64,000 bases of DNA from Trametes villosa (lineage: Eukaryota > Basidiomycota > Agaricomycetes > Polyporales > Polyporaceae), in NCBI GenBank assembly GCA_002964805.2, contig PUDQ02000001.1, forward strand, positions 2,752,001 to 2,816,000, in the 5' to 3' direction. Under the pieces are notes generated by a model, which worked only from the letters and a program-made list of their open reading frames with translations, ran no database searches and was not told where the DNA came from. The translations under genes were made by a program, and so were the position numbers. Positions 42,468 through 54,677 of the stretch are shown here, one piece after another. Numbering within the stretch: position 1 is the first letter of the stretch; each line of letters opens with the position of its first letter.

Positions 42468-44615
42468 TCACAAGTCACCCTCGCCCAACCGATCATAAAT
42501 CGGACACAAGTCCGACCACGCCTTGGGCACCGGGTTCGCGGCCTTGACGTCCGGCACGTCCTCCGCGAACACGACCGCGAAGCCGGCCTCGAGGTGGAAG
42601 TCGATGTGGCAGTGGAGGAACCACGGCCCGGGGTTGTCCGTCCGGAAGCGGATCGTGACGTTGTCGCCCGCGGCGGGCGTGCCCGTGCTCACGACGTCGC
42701 GCCAGATCGGGTCCGCGTAGTTGTACGCGGTGCTGCCCGCGCTGCGGACCACGGCGAACGCGTGCTGCAGGGGGGGGAGAGGGGGCGGTCAGTTAGGGGA
42801 AAGAAGGGAGATGGGGGAGGAGGGGGAGGAGGAGGGGGACGTACACCGTGCAGGTGGAAGGGGTGCGGGGCGCCGGGGGCGGCGGCGGACGCGGGCAGCG
42901 TGATCTCGATGGAGGAGTGCGCGGGGAGCGGGTAGACGGAGCCCGCGGGGAGCAGGTCCTGCGCGGTCTGCGCGCCGCTCAAGATCTGGAGGAGCACCGG
43001 GACGGTCGGCGGCGTGAAGGTGGCGTCGTTGATGAAGAAGTTGGTGCCGTTCTGACACAAGGGGAGGCGTATAAGAATTAGCCGGGAAGGAAAGGTAGGG
43101 ATACACACGAAGCTGAAGGCGAGGTTGAGGGCCTTGTCGACACCACCGGGAGTCGGGCTTCCGGGCTAGTGGAGCGGTGTGGTGAGCAGACAGGTATATG
43201 CGTATGTCCCTAGTGCGATCACGTACGACCGGCATGCTGACGAGCGGGTGCAAGTTCGTCTCGACGAGCGGAATGACCGACGGCGTCTGGGTTGTGGTCG
43301 GCTCGACGAGCGGCGCGCCAATGTAGCGCAGGATGGCGGAGTTGATTCCTCCAGCGAACCCGGTCGTGCCGAAGTTCGGGTTCGCGCGGATCCAGTAGTT
43401 CCCCACCGTCTGGTTCGCATTCAACTAGCGGAGATGCACGGGTGAGAAGTGGATGGGCGCATCAAGGGGCGCAGAACGTACGACGAAGGAGTAGCGCTGC
43501 GCAGCGAAGATCTGGATGGAGTCCACCGTGAGCGGCTTGCTGTTGATGCCGTCGACCTCGATGACGGTCAGGTTGTGCCCGTCAATGCTGAAGACGTGGT
43601 TCGGGTCGCATGAGAGCGACACGAGGCGGAAGCGGTAGCTGCGAGGGGTAGGAAGGGTCAGTTCCGAGTCCATAGTGAGGTTTGGTCTGGAGGATCCCAA
43701 CCGTCTTCCGTGCACAACATTGATCACAGCGAGCGCGGCATTGGGGGTCGAAGACGAGCGTCCGAGGCCATTGATGAGCGTGGAGTCCGCGCCGAGCCTG
43801 TAGGCATAGAGTGAGGAACAGGCACGTTGGGCCAGCATTCACGGGCACTCACGGGAACCTAGGCCCGAGCCGGGCAGCGGTGTGGTACCAGTCGCTCAGC
43901 GTGATGACCGTAGCCTCTGTATCAACGTTAGAACGCGATGCGGAGTATAGTTTGTAGGGCACGTACCGTTGTCCACGTCGTAGCGACTGCGATGAGGGTC
44001 CTTGGGGTCGTATACGACGAACGGACCCCGGAGGCCGTCACAGTACTGTGTGGACAGATGGCTGTGGTACCAGAACGTCCCTGTCAGACAAGGAATGTCA
44101 GCATGGGGCCGTCATACACATAGGGCAGCAAGACTGCTTACCTGCCTGGTCAGGCACGTGGAAGTCGTACAGGAACGAGTGTCCAGACGAGATCGGGCAC
44201 TGGTTGACGAACGCCGGGCCGTCCGCCCAGTTGGTGCCCGCCTGGAAGAAGCCGTGCCAATGCTATACGCCGCAAATTAGCCTAATTAATAGTATGCATA
44301 GATTGTTGTAGTTACAATGCTGGTGGACTTCAGCATGGTGTGGTTGGTCAAGGCATCGATGACATTCAGCTGGAATCGGTCACCCTAAGCGCGAAATATC
44401 AGCCAAAAAGCAATGGCGGAGAGACAACATCATACCTTATTTCCCCTGATGAGCGGGGCAGGGAAGACACCGTTGGTAACGATAGCCTGGCGAGGGAAGC
44501 CATCGGGCGCGATGAGACCGTCTGTGATGAGGAGGTTCGCCTTCGGTCCGACGGCAGCCAGAGCGCTGCCAACGAGTGCGAGGGTGACGAGGAAGCCGAA
44601 ACGTTGAAGCCCCAT
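42468..44615 (-). CDS. Laccase 2 (multicopper oxidase, phenylalanine axial type)
   Basis: ATG 44613-44615 begins the signal peptide [20 protein letters not shown], then [23 protein letters not shown]. The frame is open upstream to about 44678 without a better start. All copper motifs are present: [39 protein letters not shown] (split by an intron) and [12 protein letters not shown] with Phe at the axial position. The C-terminus ends [10 protein letters not shown] at TGA 42468-42470. The protein is closely similar to laccase 1 and its intron positions correspond wherever I checked (for example before [10 protein letters not shown] and after SFV). Differences include NLHPLVSMP in place of NLHTLDNLV and FAED in place of MAED near the C-terminus. 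Secreted phenol oxidase, about 520 residues. Confidence 0.95.
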
Positions 44616-47292
44616 CGTGTGGTCGAGCGTGCTGTCGAGCGAGGAGGCACAAAAAGTCCGCTGGAACGAGGAGCCCAAGGCGAGCTTGAGCTTGGTCCAC
44701 CAGAGCCGTCGCCTCTCCCTTTATGTACCCGCCACGGAGGACCCTTCGCCCGTGCTCTGGATTGCATGACCGCTATGACAGCGTCCTCTTCATGTCGGCC
44801 GCTCCCCTTCGGGCACCCGAACGCCCAACCAGTGCGCAATAGAGTCCTCCAGGCACCGCGCCTTGCGCCATCGAGCCCGCCAGATCTGTTTGGGCCTGAA
44901 AGGCGGCGGTCGCGCGAGTCTGTGTACGAGCGTGAGAGCAGGCGCGAGCGGGCGAGAGGGCGGTAGGTCTCACGGGATGTGCGCACCCGGGGCGGCGGAA
45001 GAGAGGCTGCAGCTTCCTGGTCGCCGTATGCGTCTAGAGTACGCCGGGGAGGTGCGTAGACACGCAGCGCGGGCCCGCGCCAGTGACCCTGCATCATCCT
45101 GTCAAACCCTTCAGCTGCTTGATCGTAACTGACAAGGCCGAGGGGCGGCCCATGAAACCGGTAATCCGTGAGCGGTTTGTGCGGTTCAGAACAGCAAGGG
45201 CCCCGCTGCTCGGTGGTTGATTGCTGAGAGATTTTGTCCGCTATTTCTTCAAGGAGTGCAATGTTTACCAGCAAGGAGGTGCCGCGCGTTCAAGCAGAGC
45301 GGGAGGTCTCTGGTCGGAATATGAATGGCGTCAGTGGCAAGGCCGGCGGTTTGACAGGTAAACACCCGGGTGCATCATCGTGATAGACATATGTGTTCAG
45401 CCTAAGAGGATGCCAAAGCCAGTGCTTTCCGCCCGAAGGTGGTGATGGTTCCAAGACAAGGTCGCCCTCCCAGAAAGGAAAGGGGAGGGGTAGTGCGACG
45501 TACCTTAAGGAGACGCCCATATAGTGGTGGCGTCCCCGCCCACATGGATCAAGCCGGGTCATACCGCAAATTTCCCTCGTCTTCCGGCTCTTCTGTCATG
45601 TGTTGTACGTAGAAGCTGACCTTGTCTATACATTCTGTCTTTCTGAGGTTAGCTCGCCAAGGATACAGTTCATTGTCCGACATGAGCGTCGTTCGTTGGG
45701 AATGATGAACTTACAAGAGATTCTCAACCATGGGAGCTCCAGCGACTGTGTAACGCCAGACATGGATGATTGCAGCGCAAGTGCCTCATTCACCTGACCA
45801 AGGCTAAGGAGATGCACAAGCTTATTGCTGTCCAGAGCCGTCCTTCGGGGATTTAGCTATTCTGGCGCTCACTGCCGCCCGCAGGTCGTCCGTATCACAT
45901 CGGAGCCGGCGGGAGGTTGCGCGAGCTGTATTCCGGCGTTCATCTCACGACGGCTCTGCTACACCACAAGTTCAGGAACGTCGAACAGAGTCCGCACAAT
46001 TGACTCACGTAAATGCACGCCAACTAGACCGGCCCATCCATCCCCTCAGGGATCTATGATGCATTGGCGATTAAATGATCCGTGGGCTCTCCTTGTCTGC
46101 CGGTGTCATCCTCAAAAGCTCGAAAGTCTTATTGCCTAAGCCAACTGGACGGGCGCACAGTGACAACTGACGGCCTATGCCATCAACTCATCGCCACTCA
46201 CAGCTTGCCCTGAGCGACCGGAAGCTGTTAACATGACCTATGGGCGCCGTGAATAGTATGCTTAGAGTCTAACTCCGCGCCTGCGAGGTGGTCGAAGGTA
46301 TTTCTCAGTGAATGCTGCCCGGTGGACTGAGGGAGAGGCGCTAACAGCACCAGGAACGCCGTTCGGCGGCAGCGCTATGTTTCTGAACTCCTAGAGTTCT
46401 TATGGCTAGTAGGTGCCCGTGGATGTCTCGGCTTTTGCGCGGACCCGCGCGCAAGCTGCCATGGCCGCTACGGGCGTGGGGACCAGCGAGGTCATCTGCT
46501 GTTCGGGCAGCGCTGCCACGAAATGACGAGCTTTTGCTGATGTGCCTCGTGCTAAACCGCCGGAGGGATTTGCGCAGAGGCTAGAGTACTTCTGGACGGC
46601 CCAATAGCGTGACAACAGGGGGTCGGTATGTCGGAATTACTGCCGAGGTGGACAACAAGCCTGTGCTGGACGATATGTACTTGATATGTACTGTACAGTA
46701 GTCGTGCCGCATGGGAGTTTCAGTCCAAGTCCTCTGGCGCTTACGTCGAGTATAAACGGAAACATGATCGGCCTCCGGCGGAGCCACCCGCGAGCGCTTG
46801 TGCGATCGTGGACGGAACGCGGCTTCGCGTCTGCCCATATATTTTGCAAAACATCGCGACATAAGGACTCCTGCGCGGACGCAGAAGATTGGGAGCAAAC
46901 CGGAGGCAGAGAGAACCGGCGGAGACTTTGCACCGAGCGCGAGGCCGGGGTATCGTACGTAGATTTGTCGCACATTGCCAGCAGGCACCCTCGATTCGGT
47001 CCGGGTCCTGTGCTCTGCTGCGCCCGCACAGCGCGCGCCGTCCCTCCCTCGTCCTCCACGTCCTCCATGTCGCTCTGACCGTCGGCCCCTTCTTCTCTCG
47101 AACTTGCTTCACGAACACGCCGCCTAGTGCTCACGACTCCTCGACGCTCCCTCTGTCTCAGAATCCCCAGCCCGCATCGGCGACTGCGTGTCTCGGAATT
47201 CTTGCCTGCATTATACGCCCACAGTTCGCAGTTGACACGAACCGCTGGCAAACACACCCACCACGATCGCAGTTTCCCGCTAGTCTTCTAGG
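44616..47292. other. 2.7 kb intergenic region upstream of laccase 2 and NIPA
   Basis: No gene with recognisable domains on either strand. A TATA-like ACATAAAG (minus strand, 44720-44727) lies about 105 bp before the laccase 2 ATG. Short frames at 45.6-45.8 kb and 46.6-47.3 kb are compositionally unremarkable. Confidence 0.5.
44720..44727 (-). promoter_or_regulatory. TATA-like box of laccase 2
   Basis: CTTTATGT on the plus strand is ACATAAAG on the minus strand. It is weaker than the laccase 1 box. Confidence 0.35.
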
Positions 47293-48702
47293 ATGGTAGA
47301 AGACAAATATATTGGGCTGCTACTGGCCTTGGTCGGTTCCGTAGGGATTGGGAGCAGCTTCATTTTGACGAAGAAGGTACGCGGCTGCATCTGTGATTCT
47401 CATGGTCGGTTTCTCAAGCTTTTGGATAGGGCCTTATGCAAGCTAGCAGTTCCGCTTATGGCGCTGCTGCGTCGGATGGCTTGACATACTTCAAAAGCCC
47501 ATTATGGTGGGTGGGCATGACTCTCAGTGAGTGGGAATGTCTTGGGAGACGTGTACCATAGCCTAACTGAGATCGATCAGTGGTTGTCGGGGAGAGTACG
47601 TATTGGACCCACGACGCAACCCGCCAGCATCTCATGTATTCCTTCCAGTTGCGAATTTTGCAGCGTACGCATTTGCCCCACCAATATTGGTTACACCATT
47701 AGGTGCATTGAGCGTCATCATCGGGTATGTTTGTTCGCACCGTCTTGTCAAGTTTCGCCTCATGAGTTTGCCTCATTCCCAGTGCAATCCTCGCATCATT
47801 TCTACTAGATGAGCGCCTCGGCCATCTTGGCCGGGTAGGGTGCGCACTATGCCTCCTAGGCTCCCTAATCATCGTGCTACACGCGCCGCCAGACAAGGAC
47901 ATCGAAACGGTCGACCAGATCCTGCACTTCGCGTTGCAGCCAGGTTCGTATAAATCCTCCGCTTTCTCAGGCGGTCTATCTGACACAGTAGCCGCGTAGG
48001 TTTCTTGTTCTACTGCTTCGTCGTGGCCGTCTTCTCGCTGGGCATGATTTACTTCGTTGTCCCACGCTACGGGCGCACATTTCCGCTCGTGTACCTGTCC
48101 ATCTGCTCGCTCGTCGGGTCCGTCTCGGTCATGGCGATCAAGGGCCTCGGTGTGGCTGTCAAGCTTACCTTCGCGGGCAACAACCAGTTCGGGCGTCCCG
48201 CGACCTACGTCTTCGGACTCCTCGTCGCGGGCTGCATCGTCGTGCAGATGAACTACTTCAACAAGGCGCTCGACACATTCTCCACGAACGTGTACGTCCC
48301 CCTCTCATTCTCCCCCGCTGCCAATCCCTCACGCACACCTCGAACCCCAGCGTGAACCCGATGTACTACGTCGGCTTCTCGACCGCGACGATCGTCGCCT
48401 CCATCATCCTCTTCCAGGGCATCAACACAGACGACCCCGCGAACTCGCTCTCGCTCCTCGCCGGCTTCATCACGACCTTCCTCGGCGTGCACCTCCTCGA
48501 GCTCTCGCGCAGCGCCGAGTCCGGGCGCCACGCGGACGACGGCTACGTGCGCACGCCCGCGGGCGACGTCGTCGGCCTCGAGACGATCTACGAGCCCGAG
48601 CCGGACGATGGCGACGACGAGCGCGCGCACCTGCGCTCGCGCGGGAGCAGCCACGAGTTCGACACGCGCGGCGGCAGGGCGAACGGGGACTTGCATGTGT
48701 AG
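47293..48702 (+). CDS. NIPA-family magnesium transporter
   Basis: ATG 47293 starts the first membrane span directly ([20 protein letters not shown] then SSFILTKK). Further spans follow across introns: WWVGM, VVGE joined to [26 protein letters not shown] (the family signature), [108 protein letters not shown] and [20 protein letters not shown]. The cytosolic tail is hydrophilic (ending RANGDLHV at 48702). About nine spans and 390 residues, as in animal NIPA proteins and fungal DUF803 members, which transport magnesium at the plasma membrane or endosomes. Substrate assignment is from the family only. It converges on the methyltransferase gene. Confidence 0.9.
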
Positions 48703-49198
48703 ACTCGGGCTCGCGCGCGCTTGCGCTTGCGCTTGCGTGTACACGCATACAATCATACATACCACCGCGAACGGACGCTGGCCTGGCACCGCATCCTGCA
48801 CTGCCCTGGAAAGCGGCGCTCTCCCCGCACGGGCAGAGGCGTGCTCGGCGTAACTTATAGTATTGTACGAGGGGATCTATGTGTAGAGCTAGTGTACGTA
48901 ATGATACATCTGTAGTGCGCCGTGCGCGGGCGCGGTGATGATACAGCAGGATGTACATGCGTAGGAAGGAGTGTGGATGTGCGTGTGCGTGCCATGCGGG
49001 CACGGGCAAGGAGTGTGGGGGGCGGTGGTGTCCCGGAGGTATGCGAAGTGATATACAAGCGAAACATGCGAAGGGGCGGATGCGTATGGGACAGCTAATG
49101 GCACAGATGGAGGGCGAACGGAGGCGAATGCGAAGGAGCGTGGCGAGACGTGGGGGTCATCATAAGGTCATAACGGAGTCGTGTCTCTGGCGAGCCTG
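48703..49198. other. Convergent intergenic region: NIPA and methyltransferase 3' flanks
   Basis: 496 bp with GCGCGC- and GTGTGC-rich tracts near 48710-48760 and 48960-49000. No gene. Confidence 0.5.
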
Positions 49199-51607
49199 TT
49201 AGCAGTTGCAGTGGCGGTAGCACCCGCAGCTGGCGACGAGCTTCAGCGCCTCGTACACGCGGATCGTGCGGACGTGCGTCGAGGTCTCCTTGCTTGCGCT
49301 GATACCGCCGTACATCGGCGCGCCCATGGTCCCCGGCGGGCGGACGGTGTCATTGGTAGAGCCGAACCGGAAGAGCGTGGGCTTGGATGGCGCCGGCAGC
49401 GGGGGCTCTGCCTCTTCCTCCATGCGGATGCCAGGGACGTCCTGCGGCCAGTTGAAGCGCTTGCGACGGAAGCTGCAAGGGGGGAATGTGAGTACAGACC
49501 GGCCACGTCCATACGTGCGCACACGCACCTCTCGTAGTCCCACAAGTAGTCGTCCACGTCGCGCTCCGACACAAGCGGCTTCCCATCCTGCCCGCGCTGG
49601 CTCGTCATGTACTGTGACAGCGCGTACTTGCACCCGAGGAGCGTGTTCATGTTCTTGCACGCGTGCATCTCGAGCTCGAGCGGCGCGAACGGGACGAACG
49701 TCGACGGCAGCAGGACGAGCCCCGGCGGCTGGTACGGCCCCGCGCTCAGCTGCGCCGGGCTCCTGTCGTCCCCGAACAGCAGCTGGCGCGCCTTCGGCGA
49801 GATCCCGCTGAACGCCTTCGGGTCCGCGAGGCTGTCCTCGCTCGTGCGCGCGCCCTTCTCTGCCTTCCGGTCCTTCTTCGAGTCCCACTCGATCGTCATC
49901 CACCCCGGCCGCCCCTTCTCGCCCTCCTCGCTGCGGCGCGCGCCGCCCGGGATGATACCGGACGGCGGAGGCACCGGGTGCTCCGCGCGCGCGGCCGCGG
50001 CGACGATGCTGTCGGACAGCGCGCGCGAGGGCACGGCGAGCTCGAGCGTCTGCGTCTGCCGCGCGCAGTCCGGCCCAAACACCTCGCGCAGCATCTGGTC
50101 GAGGAAGAGGTGCGGGTGCGCGGCGATGCCCTTCGCGACGAGCATGTTCTCGAAGACGGTCTCGACCTGGTGCGAGACCGCGGCGTTCGCGCTGTAGTCT
50201 ATCTCCGAGACGCTGCGTGCGTGCCGCGCCTTCGTGGGGCCAGGGGAGCCGGGGCGGCGCAGGGCGTCTGGGACGTGTCGCAGCGATGCCGAGCGTGTGA
50301 GGGTAACCGGGCGAGGCATGAAGGGGTTCTCGGCGCGGGAGTCGCTCGGGGTGCGCTGTGTGCGGGACTTGGGTGGGGAGCTGGGGCTTTCCCTGGAGAG
50401 CGGGTGAGCCACCGTCTCCTTGGCCAGTCGTGGGTGGGGAGGGATGCTCGGGAAGAACAAGTCGTCGTCGATGAGCTCGAGCCGGCCGCCCGGCTTCAGG
50501 ATGCGGCGCACTTGCGTCAGGACGAAGCGCCACTGGTTAATGGGGATACACAGTGTAAGGTTGGCCATCCGCACGAAGTCGAACGAGTTGTCGTGGAAGG
50601 GCAGTTCGTACTTGACGCTGCGTGATGCGTCAGCGCACAGCACGCCGAAACGTACGACGTGGACGTATGCCACTCACAAGTTCGCACGGCAAAACGTCAC
50701 ATTCTTGGGTGTGTGAGCGGGCTCGAAGTGTGGCTTGACCTCGCCGACGTCGTTGTTGTGGACGTCGATCAGGTCGAGGCCCGTCACCTTCGTGTGGTGA
50801 GACTTCCACATCTTCGCGGCATGCAGCACCCAGAAGCCCTCGCCGCAGCCGAGGTCGAGCACTTCCGCGGGTGGCTTCTTGCCAAAGTAATGGAATGTCG
50901 GCGAGTCGGGGGGAGACAGCCGGTGTAGCAGCTCGTGTGTTTGATAGTCACTAGAGCAGTCTCACTTAGACACTTGCGCAGACGACATGAGGATGAGCTT
51001 ACTTCTCTAGCAGTATCTTACTGTACGCTTGCATGTACGGGACGTCTTCGTAGCGGAACGGGTGGTGCGGCATATTGCGCCGCCGCACGGTCCTGTTCCG
51101 GTCGTCGAAACCGTCCTCTTCTGCCTCGCGAGGACCCATTGAGCCGGGGAGATCTTCGGAGTCGATTGTTAACAAGGATGTCTCGTCGAGTGGTAGTGGC
51201 AGGAAAGCGTGTTTGAAGGATTTCGGGAGGGAGTCGGGGGATCCATGCGAGGAAGGCTTGAGCGCCTTAAGAGCATCTCCGAGGGAACGCTTTTTCTTCA
51301 CTTTGTGTGGCCGGATCGTCTCCTGCTTGATTGTGCCCTGGGAGGGAGACAGCGTGACGGCACCCTCGTCCATAGACGACCTTGACCCGTCTGACAGGTC
51401 CGACGTGGAGCCCGAGGCTGCATACCGCATATCCTTCTCGACCATCGATGAGACGTAGGCATCAAACAGGGACGGATGATCCGTGTCGTCCCCAGACGAG
51501 ATCAGAGGGCATAAAGAGTCGTCGCTTGGCAGGAAGGGCATGGCGTCGAAGGTGCTGTCCAGGAGGCTGCCCTGGGGAGACACGGGAGAATAGATGACAG
51601 GTGACAT
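49199..51607 (-). CDS. SAM-dependent methyltransferase with a Cys-rich C-terminus
   Basis: ATG 51605-51607 begins MSPVIYSPVSPQGSLLDSTF, a disordered Ser/Asp-rich region with a basic HKVKKKRSLGDALKALK patch, then HPFRYEDVPYMQAYSKILLE. An intron (gtaagc...tctag) leads to NDYQTHELLHRLSPP and the SAM-binding motif EVLDLGCGEGFWVLHAAKMW, with TGLDLIDVHN as the acidic loop. Motif IV/V regions follow: LPFHDNSFDFVRMANLTLCI and VRRILKPGGRLELIDDDLFF. The second half is long and Pro/Ser-rich, with a conserved-looking block (FENMLVAKGIAAHPHLFLDQMLREVFG) and the exon KRFNWPQDVPGIRMEEEAEPPLP. The protein ends CGCYRHCNC, four cysteines in nine residues. About 720 residues. The substrate is unknown; the class I fold and the LKPGG motif fit small-molecule or lipid methylation. 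Confidence 0.82.
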
Positions 51608-52992
51608 AGCGGGCAGAGAGCAGGTCGTTACGAGGGCAAGAGGCAGGTCGTTAAGTGGCGGGAGGCTTGACAGGTGCTTTGTACGGTGAGACAATGGGTC
51701 TTGGAGCTTGAGTGGTGCAAAGTCTAGTTGGCCAGGCGCATCGACGAGCCAGAGAGAGCGTAAAGCGAGCGTGGGGACGGGCAGGGGGAGCGGGACTGCG
51801 GAAGGCTGGGGGGCGCTGCAGTATATGTTACAGAAGCGGGAGCCTCCACTGGCAGGAGGCTGACACTGATGACGCCGGCGCTCCGATCCTCCCGCTCGTT
51901 AGCATCCGCGTACGGCTGTACTTTCCAAGAAATCTCATTTGCTGTTGGTGACAAATGAGACGGAACTGTTAAGATGTTCCGACTTCGGCTTGAGGATGAA
52001 GATTCAGCGAAACAAGTGAGTCGGAATCGCGCACAGTGATGCAACTTGCCTTTCTGAGGGATACACAACTTTAGCGCCCACTCAATCATGCGTAGTGGCT
52101 GCGTAGAATGCATGGATGAAGACATGGTCGGCCAACCTTCAGCGCATGGAGAGATGAACTTTCGGAGAGTGTTCCACTCAGTGTAGGTATGTAGCGTGCG
52201 CAGTTGACAGCCATGGGGGACCTCTTCGCCGCGCATACTGGGCATCCGACGATGTCTGGTTAGCTGAGGAGCTACATTACATGACGTACTCGAGCATGAG
52301 CCTTGTCGCCGTCTCTCAGTGACAATGGTTCCTTCCAGGATAGTGCTCAGTCGTCTTTCGGGGGCGGAGGGCCGCAGGGTTGCAGCATACGCTGAAGCCC
52401 AGACCATTCAGTACGTGAACCAGTAGTGCTCATGTGTTGGAGGTAGAACTCACCTCTGTCATCTCGAACTTCACTCTTCCTACGGCCTCTCCGTCCGCAA
52501 TGGCAAGGAACGAAGTGAGGGGAGGGTGGCCAACGATAGACGCGAGCGTATCCCTATGCTGGTGGGTAAGCCATTCGCTGGTTTTCCGGTCAGTGAAAGT
52601 CCTCGTGCGTTGTATGAGTACGCACTATTTCGTCAGATCGGCATGTCCTAAGCTCTTTCCTCAGCATTTATGGTGTATGAGATATATCCAGAACGTACCA
52701 GTGCCCGTGTAGCGAGCATGAACTGTTCGACCAGGACCGTCAATGAACGTATGACTTCTAGCTGCGCAGGATCACTCACGGTGCTCGAGTTGAGTATTGG
52801 CGGTGTAGCGCAGCTCAGATGACTGTATTCAACGCATCTTCAGCATCAGTACTGTCCAAGGCACATTGAACGAATGACGGACCATGATCAAGGAGTGCGA
52901 CGGTCGATGTTGCGCGAACCGCCAGTGTGTGGCAGCAGTAGCCTAAGTGAACGATGGCCGCACTGGTGTGTACCAATGCGCCAGGTTCGCAC
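51608..52992. other. 1.4 kb intergenic region with an orphan exon-like segment
   Basis: Upstream of the methyltransferase and before the tRNA. A minus-strand segment at about 52452-52580 reads HRDTLASIVGHPPLTSFLAI followed by ADGEAVGRVKFEMTEV and ends at a GT donor-like site. A second one at about 52715-52790 reads QLEVIRSLTVLVEQFMLATR. They do not splice together in frame, so a decayed gene is likelier than an intact one. Confidence 0.4.
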
Positions 52993-53066
52993 GGGTCGGT
53001 GGCGTAGTTGGTTATCGCATCTGTCTAACACACAGAAGGTCTTCAGTTCGATCCTGAATCGACTCA
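52993..53066 (+). tRNA. tRNA-Val (AAC)
   Basis: 74 nt fold as a cloverleaf. The acceptor GGGTCGG (52993-52999) pairs with TCGACTC (53059-53065) with two G-T wobbles, leaving A as discriminator. The anticodon stem TCTGT/ACAGA encloses loop CTAACAC with anticodon AAC. The T arm TTCAG/CTGAA carries the loop TTCGATC, which also supplies the polymerase III B box, and the D arm has GTAGTTGGTTAT for the A box. No intron and no encoded CCA, as usual for nuclear eukaryotic tRNAs. Confidence 0.92.
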
Positions 53067-53067
53067 C

Positions 53068-53072
53068 TTTTT
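53068..53072 (+). terminator. Polymerase III terminator of tRNA-Val
   Basis: A run of five T begins two bases after the discriminator base. Confidence 0.75.
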
Positions 53073-53209
53073 CGCTCACAAACCGGTCGCGCGTCAAGGC
53101 GCGCCTGCGGTGTGCGCGCGAGGCGAAGCTTCTCTTGCTCTCTGACCGCCTTTACTGTTTCCGATCTTTTTCTACTACGCTGGGGCTCTGTTAGGAATAT
53201 CTCCATACG

Positions 53210-54342
53210 ATGTCTGACGACTCTGAAAAGCTCCTCGCAAAGCTGGACTCGCTGAACGACTCGCTCGATGATTTGGAAGAGAAGCTAGAGCCGCTCCTTG
53301 CGCAAACGCTTCCAGAATCTCTGCTACCCTTGGAGACGATACAGCAAGCCAAGCTCAATGTCGTACTGCCGTATCTTGTCTATGACCTCGTCTTCAGTCT
53401 GTGTCAGCCCGTGTTCACTGTAGACGTCGCTCATGCTTGCGGCAGTTTACCTAAAAACACGGGGTATCGACCCCAAGACGCACCCTGTAGTGTCCGAGCT
53501 CGTGAGTCCGTCCGTGCCCCCCTGCGCGTACGAATGACCTGCTTACAACCTCCCGCTCAGGACCGTGTCAGGCAGTACTTTGACAAGATCAAGAACGCAG
53601 AGGATCCAGAGAAGAGTGCGTCTGCCTTGCCTTCTGGTCTTCTTACGCCCACTCACTTTCATCCCGCGCACAGGGAAAACCACCGTGGACAAGGCCGCGG
53701 CGAACCGCTTCATCAAGCATGCCATAGCGCAAGTGCGCGCGCAGCGTCCCCCAGGCGACAACGAGGGTTCCTCGCACATCCGCTTCGACGCCAACGGAAA
53801 CACGCCCTCGCCCGCCACTGTGCCCGCTGCGTCTATCCCTGTGAAGGTTACGAGCAAGATGCGCGCGCGAGCGGAGTACGAGCGACAGCTTGCTGAACAG
53901 GGCAGCGACGAAGACGACGCGGACGAGCTGGAGGTGTTTGCGGATGGGGAGGATGGGGCTGCGGAGGAGGACGTTCCTGAGACGAAGAGTTCGAAGGATA
54001 AGGGGAAGGGCCGCGCTACAGAGGAAACCGTGAAGGATGATGCAGCAGGCGCGAAAAAGCGGAGGCGACCCGCGATGGATCCATTTGCTGGTATGATACT
54101 CCGGTTTCTCAGCACAAGGATTACTACTCACTCAGTTCACCACAGGCTATGGCGACGAGCAAAACTCCAAGGCTGCAAAGTCACCGAAGAAACAAAAACA
54201 GAAGGCCGCGAATACGGAAGGCGGTGATTCCGCCGCGGGCGATAACTCAGGGAGCAATACGCCTGCTTCCACACCCAGCTCGGCGAAGAAAACCAAGGAC
54301 ACCGCGAAGAAGGCGAAGAAGAAGTCCAAAAAAGCCTCATGA
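53210..54342 (+). CDS. LRP1: Nuclear exosome cofactor LRP1/RRP47 (C1D family)
   Basis: ATG 53210 starts MSDDSEKLLAKLDSLNDSLD and DLEEKLEPLLAQTLPESLLP, the helical Sas10/C1D domain, continuing AKLNVVLPYLVYDLVF, an intron, then YLKTRGIDPKTHPVVSEL and, after another intron, DRVRQYFDKIKNAEDPEK. The conserved helix TVDKAAANRFIKHAIAQ follows. The C-terminal half is acidic and then Lys-rich (KKRRRPAMDPFAGYGDE and a KKAKKKSKKAS end at TGA 54340-54342), matching the basic RNA-binding tail of Rrp47/Lrp1. The protein partners the exosome nuclease Rrp6 in 3' processing of rRNA and snoRNA. About 290 residues, longer than yeast Lrp1 because of the low-complexity tail. Neuroguidin/Lcp5 share the fold, but the VLPYLVYDLVFIYLKTRG block favours Lrp1. 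Confidence 0.87.
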
Positions 54343-54677
54343 GGTTGCTTCACACCGGCCTCGCTCCATCATACTTGTCCTCGTATGTCCGGGAATAATA
54401 CATATGTTACATGGCTTATAAGCTACTCGTACAGGGTCTTCGTACACGTCCGGAATACATACATATTGTAATATGAACACAAGTCCACAATCCTACACAG
54501 GCCCGGCCGATATCTAACGATCTTGCATCCCCAGCTGAGGGTCACGTACAGCCACTGTACAGTTAGAGTACAACAACACCAGAGAAAACAGAATACAGTC
54601 GCTCGCGTTCGGCAGTTGCGAACGCGAGCCATAACCATCATCGCCTACCGTCCTCCTACCTCTTCATCGGCCGCTCC
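54343..54677. other. Convergent intergenic region: LRP1 and F-box gene 3' flanks
   Basis: 335 bp of AT-richer 3' sequence. No gene. Confidence 0.5.

Noticed and set aside
44616..47292. Search for a second inverted-repeat element like the one at 4.4-5.5 kb
   Set aside because: No matching CAAGGGGCAATCAGCC ends or flanking octamers were found by eye in this or the other long gaps.
51724..52407. Minus-strand 227-codon open frame upstream of the methyltransferase
   Set aside because: No ATG-based start with context, no recognisable domain, Ser/Pro compositional bias, and it spans a likely promoter region.
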